From Chryseobacterium gleum (lineage in GTDB: Bacteria > Bacteroidota > Bacteroidia > Flavobacteriales_F > PHOS-HE28): DNA of 64,000 nucleotides. Shown here piece after piece: positions 26,512 to 36,853 of this stretch (positions are counted from its first letter, which is position 1; each line of letters begins with the position of its first letter). The position numbers and the translations under genes are program-made. Under the pieces are notes generated by a model. That model searched no databases. It was not told the origin of the DNA and saw only the letters and a program-made list of their open reading frames with translations. Location: positions 1-64,000 of the forward strand of contig CAMCAZ010000007.1 in NCBI GenBank assembly GCA_945872795.1, given 5' to 3'.

Positions 26512-29500
26512 ATGCAGTACGAGCACAAACGCATCGAGGACAAGTGGCAGGGCAAATGGAGGGCGGACGGCACTTACCGCGTCTCCAACGACACGTCCAA
26601 GCCCAAGTACTACGTGCTCGACATGTTCCCCTACCCCAGCGGTGCCGGCCTGCACGTGGGGCATCCCCTGGGCTACATCGCCAGTGACATCGTGGCGCGC
26701 TACAAGCGGCACAGCGGCTTCAACGTGCTGCACCCCATGGGCTACGACAGCTTCGGCCTGCCCGCCGAACAGTACGCCATCCAGACCGGCCAGCATCCCG
26801 CCAAGACCACCGAGATCAACCTGGCCCGCTACCGCGAGCAGCTGGACCGCATCGGCTTCAGCTTCGATTGGAGCCGAGAGGTGCGCACCAGCGATCCCGC
26901 CTACTACAAGTGGACCCAGTGGATCTTCCTGCAGCTCTTCGACAGCTGGTACGATCCGCGCACCAACAAGGCCCGGCCCATCAGCGAACTGGTGGCCTGT
27001 TTCGAGAGCAAAGGCTCGCGCGGACAGGATGCCACCATCCTCACCGGTGACGTGGAGGAGTTCGTGGGCGAGTTCAGCGCCGAGGAATGGAAGGCCTTTG
27101 ATGAGCGCACCAAGCAGATGGTGCTGCAGTATTTCCGCCTGGCCTACCTCAGCGAGGCCTGGGTGAACTGGTGCCCCGCCCTGGGCACCGTGCTGGCCAA
27201 TGACGAGGTGAAGGACGGCGTCAGCGAGCGCGGCGGACACCCCGTGGAACGCAAGCGCATGAAGCAGTGGAGCCTGCGCATCACCGCCTATGCCCAGCGC
27301 CTGCTCGACGGCCTGGAGGGGCTCGATTGGAGCGAGAGCATCAAGGAGGCCCAGCGAAACTGGATCGGGAGGAGCGAAGGGGCGACCGTGCGCTTCGCCG
27401 TGGGCGAGGACTTCGTGGAGGTGTTCACTACCCGCCCGGACACCCTCTTCGGCGTGAGCTTCCTCACCCTGGCCCCGGAGCATGTGCTCGTGGACAAGTT
27501 CACCACCGATGACCGCCGTGCCGAGGTGGAGGCCTACGTCACCAAGGCCAGGAACCGCAGCGAACGCGACCGACAGGCCGATGTGCAGAACGTGAGCGGC
27601 GTGTTCACCGGCAGCTACGCGGAACACCCCTTCACCGGCGCCGAGGTGCCCGTGTGGGTGGGCGATTACGTGCTGGGCGGCTACGGTACCGGCGCCGTGA
27701 TGGCCGTGCCCGGCGGCGACCAGCGCGACTGGCGTTTCGCGAAACACTTCGGCCTGCCCATCATCGCCGTGACCGAGGGCGCGGATATCGGGAAGGAGGC
27801 CGACGAGCGCAAGGATGCGACGATCTGCAGCGAGGGTTTCCTCAAGGGCCTCAAGGTGCCGCAGGCCATCACCCGTGCCATCCAGGAGCTGGAGAAGATC
27901 GGTGCGGGGCAGGGCAAGATCAACTACCGCCTGCGCGATGCCGCATTCGGCCGCCAGCGCTACTGGGGCGAGCCCATCCCCATCTACTACAAGGACGGTG
28001 TGCCCCACGCCCTTCCGGAGAGCGCCCTGCCCCTGGTGCTGCCCGAAGTGGACAAGTTCCTGCCCACCGCCGACGGTGAACCACCGTTGGCCCGCGCCGC
28101 GAACTGGAGCTACAGGGTTGAAGGTCCGAGCGGAGTCGAGGACCACCCCCTGGAGACCACCACCATGCCCGGTTGGGCCGGCAGCAGCTGGTACTTCCTG
28201 CGCTACATGGACCCGAAGAACGAGGGCCGTTTCGCATCACCCGAGGCCATCAGTTACTGGCAGCAGGTGGACCTTTATATGGGCGGCAGTGAGCATGCCA
28301 CCGGCCATCTGCTCTACTTCCGCTTCTGGACCAAGTTCCTGAACGACCGTGGCTGGATCCCCTTCGATGAGCCCGCAAAGAAGCTGGTGAACCAAGGGAT
28401 GATCCAGGGGGTTTCGGCGTTGGCTTCACGTAGCCAGTTCAAGACGAATTGGGATGACACCGACGGTAATCGAATCCCCCTGGTTGACGGCAAACGAATA
28501 GAAATGCCCTCACCGACGCAGGGTTTCGGTCGTTTCTTGATAAGTGCAGACTTGGTCGATCTGATTGACTTCTCTGAGTTTTCAGTCACTGATGAACACA
28601 GTGTCTCTCATCTTCCGCTTGATGTTCGCTTCGTCAACAACGGTGTGGTAGATGTGGCAGGCATGATCGCGGTTGAAACGCGAGAGGACATTCGTAATGG
28701 CGTCTATCTGTGCAGGAACGGGTTCTTCAAGGATGGTGTGGCAAGGCCATATCACAACGGTGATGAACTCGCGTCGGAAGGGGAAATAATCTTCCGCGTG
28801 GAGAGTGTGGTAGAGAAGATGTCCAAGTCGAAGTTCAATGTGGTGAACCCCGATGACATCATCGCCAAGTACGGGGCAGACACCCTGCGCCTCTATGAGA
28901 TGTTCCTGGGCCCCTTGGAGCAGAGCAAGCCCTGGGACACCAACGGCATCGAGGGCACCTTCCGCTTCCTGCGCAAATTCTGGAACCTGTTCCACACCGC
29001 CCCATCCTCAGATGCCGCCGTACCTCCGGCACCGTCGACCCTCCGGGTCGACAATGACGGATTCCTTGTGGTGGATGACACACCCACCAAGCCCGAACTC
29101 AAAACCCTCCATGCCACCCTGAAGAAGGTGACCGAGGACATCGAGAAGATGAGCTTCAACACCAGCGTGGCGCAGTTCATGATCGCGGTGAACGAACTGG
29201 GGACCTTGAAATGCCACAAGCGTGACGTGCTGGAGCCGCTCACCATCGCCCTGGCGCCCTTCGCACCGCACATCGCCGAGGAATTGTGGAGCCTGCTGGG
29301 CCATCCTACCAGCGTGACCCTTGCCCCGTGGCCAAAATGGCAGGCCGAACACCTGGTGGAGGACAGCTTCAGTTACCCCATCAGTTTCAACGGAAAGACC
29401 CGCCTGCAGCTGGAATTCCCCATGGAACTGGACGCTAAGAGCGTGGAGGCCGCCGTGCTCGCCAACCCCGAAGTGCAGGCCCGACTGGAGGGCAAGGCCC

Positions 29501-29550
29501 CCAAGAAAGTGATCGTGGTGCCCAAGCGGATCGTGAACATCGTGGTTTGA
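26512..29550 (+). CDS. leuS: Leucyl-tRNA synthetase
   Basis: A 1012-residue class-I synthetase that charges tRNA-Leu. The HIGH-type motif is PYPSGAGLHVGHPLGYIASD, the editing domain contains TTRPDTLFGVSF and GTGAVMAVPGGDQRD, and KMSKS is at residues 769-773. Two features are odd. Between LVNQGMIQG (residue 630) and KMSKS lies a long insertion whose DNA (about 28430-28810) is much lower in G+C than the rest. A second, small insertion near residue 842 (PSTLRVDNDG) is encoded by a palindromic repeat unit (29034-29052). Bacteroidota LeuRS have some insertion at the first point, but this one is longer than I would expect. The reading frame is intact, so the enzyme is probably active. Confidence 0.97.
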   Translation: MQYEHKRIEDKWQGKWRADGTYRVSNDTSKPKYYVLDMFPYPSGAGLHVGHPLGYIASDIVARYKRHSGFNVLHPMGYDSFGLPAEQYAIQTGQHPAKTTEINLARYREQLDRIGFSFDWSREVRTSDPAYYKWTQWIFLQLFDSWYDPRTNKARPISELVACFESKGSRGQDATILTGDVEEFVGEFSAEEWKAFDERTKQMVLQYFRLAYLSEAWVNWCPALGTVLANDEVKDGVSERGGHPVERKRMKQWSLRITAYAQRLLDGLEGLDWSESIKEAQRNWIGRSEGATVRFAVGEDFVEVFTTRPDTLFGVSFLTLAPEHVLVDKFTTDDRRAEVEAYVTKARNRSERDRQADVQNVSGVFTGSYAEHPFTGAEVPVWVGDYVLGGYGTGAVMAVPGGDQRDWRFAKHFGLPIIAVTEGADIGKEADERKDATICSEGFLKGLKVPQAITRAIQELEKIGAGQGKINYRLRDAAFGRQRYWGEPIPIYYKDGVPHALPESALPLVLPEVDKFLPTADGEPPLARAANWSYRVEGPSGVEDHPLETTTMPGWAGSSWYFLRYMDPKNEGRFASPEAISYWQQVDLYMGGSEHATGHLLYFRFWTKFLNDRGWIPFDEPAKKLVNQGMIQGVSALASRSQFKTNWDDTDGNRIPLVDGKRIEMPSPTQGFGRFLISADLVDLIDFSEFSVTDEHSVSHLPLDVRFVNNGVVDVAGMIAVETREDIRNGVYLCRNGFFKDGVARPYHNGDELASEGEIIFRVESVVEKMSKSKFNVVNPDDIIAKYGADTLRLYEMFLGPLEQSKPWDTNGIEGTFRFLRKFWNLFHTAPSSDAAVPPAPSTLRVDNDGFLVVDDTPTKPELKTLHATLKKVTEDIEKMSFNTSVAQFMIAVNELGTLKCHKRDVLEPLTIALAPFAPHIAEELWSLLGHPTSVTLAPWPKWQAEHLVEDSFSYPISFNGKTRLQLEFPMELDAKSVEAAVLANPEVQARLEGKAPKKVIVVPKRIVNIVV
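29034..29052. repeat. GTCGACCC palindrome inside leuS, copy 2
   Basis: GTCGACCC and GGGTCGAC form a perfect 8-bp stem with loop TCC. It is the same core as the intergenic copies at 22543 and 48679, but lies in frame in leuS and encodes residues STLRVD in a variable linker. Confidence 0.65.
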
Positions 29551-29557
29551 GGAATGC

Positions 29558-29675
29558 GCTGCTGGCTGTTAGCCATTGGCTGTGGGCCCCTTATCGCTCG
29601 GCCAAAAGGATAGCGCCCTGCTTCTTGGCGGGCGCTTGCGTAGCGGAACGCACCGGCCAGCCAATGGCCAGCAGC
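29558..29675. repeat. Imperfect long inverted repeat after leuS
   Basis: The outer arms are GCTGCTGGC-CATTGGCTG (29558-29582, interrupted by TGTTAGC) and CAGCCAATGGCCAGCAGC (29658-29675). An inner stem GCGCCC / GGGCGC is at 29613-29618 and 29630-29635. The structure fills the gap between leuS and the DUF3108 gene. It may end the leuS transcript or be a small palindromic mobile element; there is no T-tract. Confidence 0.55.
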
Positions 29676-29713
29676 CAACATCTCATTGGCACTCCTTTTG
29701 TACTTCCAAGGCC

Positions 29714-30541
29714 ATGGCACACACAACGACCTTCCTGCTGGCCGGTCTCAGCCTGATCACCTTGGGCTTCGCGCAGAGCGACATCCCCACGGAACCGGTG
29801 TCCACCGGTGGCACCAAACAGACCTATCCCCTGCGGGATCTGGACCACAACGCTTTCCGCCCTGGGGAAAAGCTGACCTATGTGGTCCACTACGGCTGGC
29901 TCAATGCCGGTGAAGCGGTGGTGGAACTGAAGGAGAGCCCCCGCGACATCAACGGCCGCAAAGCCCTGCATGCCGTGGGCACGGGCCGAAGCCTGGGTGC
30001 CTTCAATACCTTCTACAAAGTGGATGACCGCTACGAGTCGTACTTCGATGCGCAGGGCGTATTCCCCTGGGTCTTCAAGCGCAGCGTGAGCGAAGGCGGG
30101 TATGAGTTCACACAGGACTATGTGTACCACCAGACCAAGCGCGTGGTGACCACCCAGAAGAAGGAGACGCATGCCGTACCCGCCGGTGTGCAGGACATGC
30201 TCAGCGCCTTCTACTATGCCCGGACGATGGACTTCAGCAAGGCCAAGGAGGGTGATGTGTTCGTCATCGAGACCTTCCTGGACGATGAGCTCTGGCCCCT
30301 GCGCATGCGCTACATGGGTAAGGAGACCATCAAACTGCGGAACGGGAAATACCGCTGCATGAAGTTCCAGCCCGTGGTGCAGGAGGGGCGCATCTTCAAG
30401 GGTAACGATGACCTGAACGTGTGGATCACCGATGACGGGAACCGCATCCCGGTGCTGGCGCAGGCCAAGGTACTGGTGGGTTCCATCAAGATGGAACTGA
30501 GCGCTTACCAGGGTCTGGCGCACCCCATCGCCCGGCAGTAG
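29714..30541 (+). CDS. DUF3108 domain exported protein
   Basis: A 275-residue protein with a signal peptide (TTFLLAGLSLITLGFAQ). The body fits DUF3108, an envelope family of unknown function: FRPGEKLTYVVHYGWLNAGEAVVEL, NTFYKVDDRYESYFDAQGVFPWVF and GNDDLNVWITDDGNRIPVL. The ATG at 29714 gives the signal peptide; a frame continuing upstream passes through the inverted repeat and is not credible. It precedes the M23 peptidase on the same strand by 84 bases. Confidence 0.85.
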   Translation: MAHTTTFLLAGLSLITLGFAQSDIPTEPVSTGGTKQTYPLRDLDHNAFRPGEKLTYVVHYGWLNAGEAVVELKESPRDINGRKALHAVGTGRSLGAFNTFYKVDDRYESYFDAQGVFPWVFKRSVSEGGYEFTQDYVYHQTKRVVTTQKKETHAVPAGVQDMLSAFYYARTMDFSKAKEGDVFVIETFLDDELWPLRMRYMGKETIKLRNGKYRCMKFQPVVQEGRIFKGNDDLNVWITDDGNRIPVLAQAKVLVGSIKMELSAYQGLAHPIARQ

Positions 30542-30625
30542 GATCTTTTATCCACGGACCATCCGTGGAAACACATCGCGACACCCCGGACGTTCGTTCG
30601 CGGTGTTTCGCTTTCTTGCCCCTCC

Positions 30626-31894
30626 ATGAAGCGTTGGTTGAAGTGGGGAGCTGTGCTGGTGCCGGTCGTGGCCCTTGGTTACGTGCTGATCGGCGTGGAT
30701 GTGCGACCGCATGTGGAGTATGTGGAGGAGGACCCGGAAGTGGTGGCGGACAGCCTGCTGCTACCCCCGGACGCCTATGGGATACCGATGTCGGGCTACG
30801 TGCTGGAGAACGGGACCGTGCGCAGCGGTGCCACCTTCGGTGATCTGCTGGGGGCACATGGTGTGCCCATGAACACCGTGCATGCATTGGTCGATGCCGC
30901 CGAACCTTTCTTCGATGTGCGCAAGATGCGCAGCGGCCACCCCTACGCCTTCATCTTCGCCGATGACAGTTCGCGTACACCGGCCTATTTCATCTACGAG
31001 GCCGATGCGGTGGAATACCTCGTCTTCGATCTCGTGGACAGCCTGAACGTCCGCGTGGGCCACCGACCGATGCAGACCAGCCACCACAAGATCGCCTGTT
31101 CGGTGACCGGTGCGCTGTACAACGACATGGAACGGGCCGGTGCCGATCCCGCGCTGGCCATGCAATTGGCCGATGTCTTCGCCTGGACCGTGGACTTCTA
31201 CCGCATCCAGAAGAACGACACCTTCGCCGTGGTGTATGAGGAGCGCACGGTGGACGGACAGCGCTACGGCCAACCCCGGATCCTGGCAGCGCGCTACACC
31301 AGCGCCGGCAAGGTGAAGGAGGCCTTCCGCTTCGCACAGGATGCAGGGGAGCAGTTCTTCGATGCCGAGGGCAACAGCCAGCGCAAGGCCTTCCTCAAGG
31401 CGCCGTTGAAGTTCAGCCGCATCAGCTCGGGCTTCAGCGGACGGCGCCTGCACCCGGTGCAGAAGGTGATGAAGGCCCACCTGGGCACCGACTACGCCGC
31501 ACCCTACGGAACACCCATCCTCGCAGTGGGCGATGGGGTGGTGGAGAAGGCCGGGCGCACCGGCGGCAACGGCAACTTCGTGAAGATCCGCCACAACGGC
31601 ACCTACAGCACGCAGTACCTGCACATGCGGAAGATCCTGGTGCGGCAGGGGCAGCGTGTGGTGCAGGGCGATGTGATCGGCGAGGTGGGCAGCACAGGCC
31701 TGGCCACCGGCCCCCACGTCTGTTTCCGGTTCTGGAAGAACGGGGTGCAGGTGGATCACCGCAAGGAGGAATTCCCCAGTGCCGAACCCCTGGCAGCCGC
31801 TTCACGTCCCGCCTTCGAGCGCCTCCGCGATTCGCTCGATGCCAAGCTGGATGAGGCCGAACTGGCGATGACCGGTCGCCTGGTGAACTTCTGA
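30626..31894 (+). CDS. M23-family peptidase with altered HxH motif
   Basis: A 422-residue envelope protein with an N-terminal membrane anchor (WGAVLVPVVALGYVLIGV). The middle resembles the OapA/LysM-like and Csd3-like N-terminal regions of M23 proteins, and the C-terminal LytM domain starts at about residue 270 (FSRISSGFSGRRLHP). The first zinc ligands are in HLGTDYAAPYGTPI. The second site reads GPHVCFRFWKNG, so the usual HxH is His-Val-Cys. This H-to-C form is recurrent in Bacteroidota M23 proteins as far as I recall, and such enzymes may be inactive activators or use Cys as a ligand. It probably acts on, or regulates hydrolysis of, peptidoglycan. Confidence 0.88.
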   Translation: MKRWLKWGAVLVPVVALGYVLIGVDVRPHVEYVEEDPEVVADSLLLPPDAYGIPMSGYVLENGTVRSGATFGDLLGAHGVPMNTVHALVDAAEPFFDVRKMRSGHPYAFIFADDSSRTPAYFIYEADAVEYLVFDLVDSLNVRVGHRPMQTSHHKIACSVTGALYNDMERAGADPALAMQLADVFAWTVDFYRIQKNDTFAVVYEERTVDGQRYGQPRILAARYTSAGKVKEAFRFAQDAGEQFFDAEGNSQRKAFLKAPLKFSRISSGFSGRRLHPVQKVMKAHLGTDYAAPYGTPILAVGDGVVEKAGRTGGNGNFVKIRHNGTYSTQYLHMRKILVRQGQRVVQGDVIGEVGSTGLATGPHVCFRFWKNGVQVDHRKEEFPSAEPLAAASRPAFERLRDSLDAKLDEAELAMTGRLVNF

Positions 31895-31907
31895 GCTCCC
31901 GAACGTT

Positions 31908-32558
31908 CTAACGTCCCGCCAGCTCGCGGATCATGGCGTAGCTGTGCGTGCCGCCCTGGGCCACAAAGCAGGAGCGCAGCAGGGCGGCGGCCAGCACATC
32001 GTGCGGCATGGGCTTGTACTTCGCGGGCAGCAAGGGGGCCAGCACGGTGGCCACGGCGATACCGATGCGTTCACCCATGCGCTTCTCCTGCCGGGGTCCT
32101 GTGAGGATGGACGGGTGGAAGATGTGCAGGGTAGGGATGACCATGGCCTTCAGCTCCTGTTCCATCTCCCCCTTCACCCGGTTATAGAACACCCGCGAGG
32201 CGGCATCCGCACCGATGGCACTGACCACGCTGAACACGGGTACAGCCTGCGCCTTGGCCCACCGGCCGATGCCCACCACCAGGTCCTTGTCCACGTGGAT
32301 GAACTTCTGCTGGTCACCGCCCTCTTTGCCGATGGTGGTCCCCAGGCAGCAGAGCACGGCGTCCACCCGCTCCGGGCGCAGGGCGGAGAGCAGGTCGCCA
32401 CCCGGAGCGCTCCACTCACTGAGCTTGGGGTGCGTGATACCCAGGCTGCGCCGCGTGAGGGCGATCACCCGTGAGAAGCGCGCATCCGCCAATACCTGCT
32501 GAAGTGCGGTACTGCCGATGAGACCCGTAGGTCCGGCGATGAGAACGGTGCTTGTCAT
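31908..32558 (-). CDS. NAD(P)-binding Rossmann-fold oxidoreductase
   Basis: A 216-residue protein of the atypical short-chain dehydrogenase group resembling HTATIP2/YbjT. The dinucleotide motif is VLIAGPTGLIGSTAL at the N-terminus; DAVLCCLGTTIG and FSVVSAIGADAASRVFYNRVKGEMEQEL contain the Ser and YxxxK-like region of the family. HPSILTGPRQEKRMGE is also typical. Substrate and pathway are unknown. The ATG at 32558 begins the Rossmann motif directly. It is convergent with the M23 gene (13 bases). Confidence 0.85.
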   Translation of the reverse strand: MTSTVLIAGPTGLIGSTALQQVLADARFSRVIALTRRSLGITHPKLSEWSAPGGDLLSALRPERVDAVLCCLGTTIGKEGGDQQKFIHVDKDLVVGIGRWAKAQAVPVFSVVSAIGADAASRVFYNRVKGEMEQELKAMVIPTLHIFHPSILTGPRQEKRMGERIGIAVATVLAPLLPAKYKPMPHDVLAAALLRSCFVAQGGTHSYAMIRELAGR

Positions 32559-32758
32559 GGGTGTAAAGTACGGGGGCTTGCTTGGGTCGGTGCGCAAGGC
32601 GCGCAGCGATGTGTGCGGGGAGCCTGTCCCGGAGGAGTGGGGTGTGTTTCCTCATTCGTCGATGGAAAAGCAATCTTCGTGGTTTCGGGCGGCTATCCGT
32701 CGGATCCAGGAAACCCTTGGGAAGTGCTCCCGTAACCGTTCCCAAGAATCGCCATTCC

Positions 32759-32884
32759 ATGGAACCGAAGTACAGCACCCTCCTCCAAGCCCTTTTTATT
32801 GCCGTTCTGCTCGGCGTGGTCGTTCACTTCTACGAGCCGGGGGCACCCGGTCCGACGAGCACGGCGGAGCTGGTGAGCCAGTGA
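32759..32884 (+). CDS. Possible 41-residue membrane peptide
   Basis: A small frame with ATG at 32759 encodes MEPKYSTLLQALFIAVLLGV and ends GPTSTAELVSQ. One hydrophobic segment could span the membrane. It sits in a gap between divergent genes and has no recognised family, so the support is limited to composition and position. Confidence 0.35.
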   Translation: MEPKYSTLLQALFIAVLLGVVVHFYEPGAPGPTSTAELVSQ

Positions 32885-32940
32885 CCTTCGTGGCGCTGCG
32901 CTCGCTTTGGACATACCTTGACGGCCCAAAGCGACCGTGT

Positions 32941-33582
32941 ATGTTCAGGAAGTTCCATCTCTTGGCGATCAGCGCAATCCTGCTCTTCGCAGGCTGTAAG
33001 AAGGACGAGGCGGCAGCCCCCGCAGATGAACCCACCCCGCCCGTCACCTTCGACCTGAGCATTGACGGCGCACAAGGCGTGCGCATGCTCCTGGATGGCC
33101 AGGAAGTCACCGTTTCCGAAGAGGGCAATGTGGTCGCCTTCCCGGAGACCGATGGGGTCGCCAATGATCCGCCCGCGCTGTCCCAACGACTCTACATGGC
33201 CTCGCTGTATGATGGCGACCTCGACCTCGTGGTCTTCCGCATCCTCAAGGGAACGCTGAACCACCTCGGTCCCCAGGTGATCAATGAGGACTTCTACGGC
33301 TTCTTTGTCCCGAACACCTACGCCTATGGTGCGGCCGCTACCGGGATGCAGGGGGTGGAGCTGGAATGGACCGATGCGACCGGCATGACATGGTCCACCC
33401 AGTGTGGTGGTGGCCAGACCGGCAGCGCCTTCCAGATCACCGAAGTACAGGAAGGCCAGGACAAGCTTGGACCTTTCATTGTTGTGAAAGCCACCTTCAC
33501 GGCACAGTTCCACAGCTGTGCCACTGGTGCCGTGAAGGCCGCCTCGAACGGCGTGCTGGTGCTCCGCTTCCGGGAGTTCTGA
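32941..33582 (+). CDS. Lipoprotein of unknown function with export-type signal
   Basis: A 213-residue lipoprotein with lipobox LFAGC (Cys19). The residues after Cys (KKDEAA) resemble the lipoprotein export signal K-(D/E)2 known from Capnocytophaga, suggesting that it may be moved to the outer face of the outer membrane. The body has no recognisable domain; it appears beta-rich (FDLSIDGAQGVRMLLDGQEV, FIVVKATFTAQFHS) with two cysteines near the C-terminal half that could pair. It ends 4 bases before the convergent CpcT-like gene. Confidence 0.7.
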   Translation: MFRKFHLLAISAILLFAGCKKDEAAAPADEPTPPVTFDLSIDGAQGVRMLLDGQEVTVSEEGNVVAFPETDGVANDPPALSQRLYMASLYDGDLDLVVFRILKGTLNHLGPQVINEDFYGFFVPNTYAYGAAATGMQGVELEWTDATGMTWSTQCGGGQTGSAFQITEVQEGQDKLGPFIVVKATFTAQFHSCATGAVKAASNGVLVLRFREF

Positions 33583-33586
33583 GCGA

Positions 33587-34201
33587 TCAGCGCCGGCGCT
33601 TGAGGAAGATATACCCTCCCTTCTCCGCGCCCCAGGCCTGCTTACCCTTCGCATCCCAACCCCGGTCCCAGCTCACCATTTGATCACTGGACAGCACCAC
33701 CTCGCTGGTGGTGTATACGGCCGTTCCTCGCTTGCTGGGACAGTCGCGGTCCTTGGTGCTGCCCACATAGGTGGCGCCGCGGCGATGAAGCGTGATGTCG
33801 CATCCCTCCAGCATCTCCAAGGAATCCGGACGGATCAACTGGAGCTTCATCGCATCCCCATAAGCGCCGTAGAACGCTTCCCCACCCTTGATGGTGAGGA
33901 TGCTGCTGGTGAAGGTGCTATCGTTCACCTCCTGTACATGGTACACCCGCTGGCGGTAGGGCTTCGCCTTGCTGTCCGCGGTCGCCTGCTCCACATAGAA
34001 CCAGGCACCATCCCGCCGCTTGGGCCAGATGCGCACCATCTCCAGCTCGATGTTGAAGTAGCTGGTATCGGCCTGGGCCTGCGCGGCGCTGGTGTAGGAA
34101 CCGGCCATGGTCATGGCCAATTGTTCCAAGGCGCGGGTGCGTTGGGCCTGGAGAAGTGCGGGGAGAACGAACGTGGCAAGCAGAATATTGGCGCGGATCA
34201 T
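33587..34201 (-). CDS. CpcT/CpeT-like (DUF1001) exported protein
   Basis: A 204-residue protein with a signal peptide (NILLATFVLPALLQAQ). The remainder is CpcT/CpeT-like: LAMTMAGSYTSAAQAQAD, RIWPKRRDGAWFYVEQA, PYRQRVYHVQEV and MLEGCDITLHRRGATYVGST. In cyanobacteria such proteins attach bilins to phycobiliproteins, but homologues in Bacteroidota have no known bilin role, and the lyase name should not be carried over. It follows ispG on the strand (9 bases downstream of the ispG stop). Confidence 0.82.
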   Translation of the reverse strand: MIRANILLATFVLPALLQAQRTRALEQLAMTMAGSYTSAAQAQADTSYFNIELEMVRIWPKRRDGAWFYVEQATADSKAKPYRQRVYHVQEVNDSTFTSSILTIKGGEAFYGAYGDAMKLQLIRPDSLEMLEGCDITLHRRGATYVGSTKDRDCPSKRGTAVYTTSEVVLSSDQMVSWDRGWDAKGKQAWGAEKGGYIFLKRRR

Positions 34202-34210
34202 GGACGGAAG

Positions 34211-36160
<1,950 letters not shown>

Positions 36161-36223
36161 TGGATCGGCAGGTCGCGATGCTGTTGCGAAGATACCGGGG
36201 AACAAGCGCCCGGGTAGCTTGGT

Positions 36224-36835
36224 TCAGCCCTTGATAGGTCGCTCCTGCCCGGATGCGTCCTCGAACTTCCACCCTGAACTCTCCACAAGTTGCCGCACGA
36301 TGGAGATCATCTCATGCTTCCCGTCCGCAGCAGCCCTGAATAAACCACTGTTTGGCACTTTCTTTCGAATGGCATTCTTGGCATTCCGTTCGATCCGGGT
36401 AAGGTCTTGGGCCGTGAAAGAGTTGAACGTACCAGCGTCAAGGTCATAGTAGTCAATATCGTGTTCGATTGACAGCACTTCGGGCACTGCCATGCCAGTG
36501 AGACGGATGGTATGTGATGCCTCGTCCACCTGGAACTCCATTCCGTCGAGATCATACCCCACACTGACCCGGGCCTTGATACGAAGTATGGCCTGTTTCT
36601 GGAACGGTCCGAAATTGAGTTCCTGCTCTAGTACCTTCACAGCATCGCGGTGTGTATAAAGCTCCGCAAAGTCGCCCTCAACCGTCACCAGCTTCAGCAC
36701 CGGCCGGACCCGCTCGAGCAGCACCGTGCTATCGACCTGTTCCGAGGTTGCATCGGGCCGATAGACCTCGCGGGTGATGAAGAACACCAGCAGGCACACG
36801 CCCAGCAGCAGCAACAGTCCTTTTGTACGGTCCAT
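36224..36835 (-). CDS. DUF4230 membrane-anchored protein
   Basis: A 203-residue protein with an N-terminal membrane helix (GLLLLLGVCLLVFFIT) followed by an extracytoplasmic domain. LKLVTVEGDFAELYTHRD, ILRIKARVSVGYDLDGMEF and VLSIEHDIDYYDLDAGTFN match DUF4230, a family of unknown function common in Bacteroidota. The ATG at 36835 is preferred to a GTG two codons upstream. The DNA is slightly lower in G+C than its neighbours. Confidence 0.85.
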   Translation of the reverse strand: MDRTKGLLLLLGVCLLVFFITREVYRPDATSEQVDSTVLLERVRPVLKLVTVEGDFAELYTHRDAVKVLEQELNFGPFQKQAILRIKARVSVGYDLDGMEFQVDEASHTIRLTGMAVPEVLSIEHDIDYYDLDAGTFNSFTAQDLTRIERNAKNAIRKKVPNSGLFRAAADGKHEMISIVRQLVESSGWKFEDASGQERPIKG

Positions 36836-36853
36836 GGGCACAAAGATCGCGCT

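Noticed and set aside
25315-28146. Minus-strand open frame of 943 codons ending with the DUF3098 sequence
   Set aside because: It runs antisense through leuS and out of frame through ftsX; only the last 85 codons are a real gene.
33587-34201. Bilin lyase (CpcT/CpeT) function
   Set aside because: The fold family fits, but there are no phycobiliproteins or bilin genes here; the enzyme name should not be transferred.
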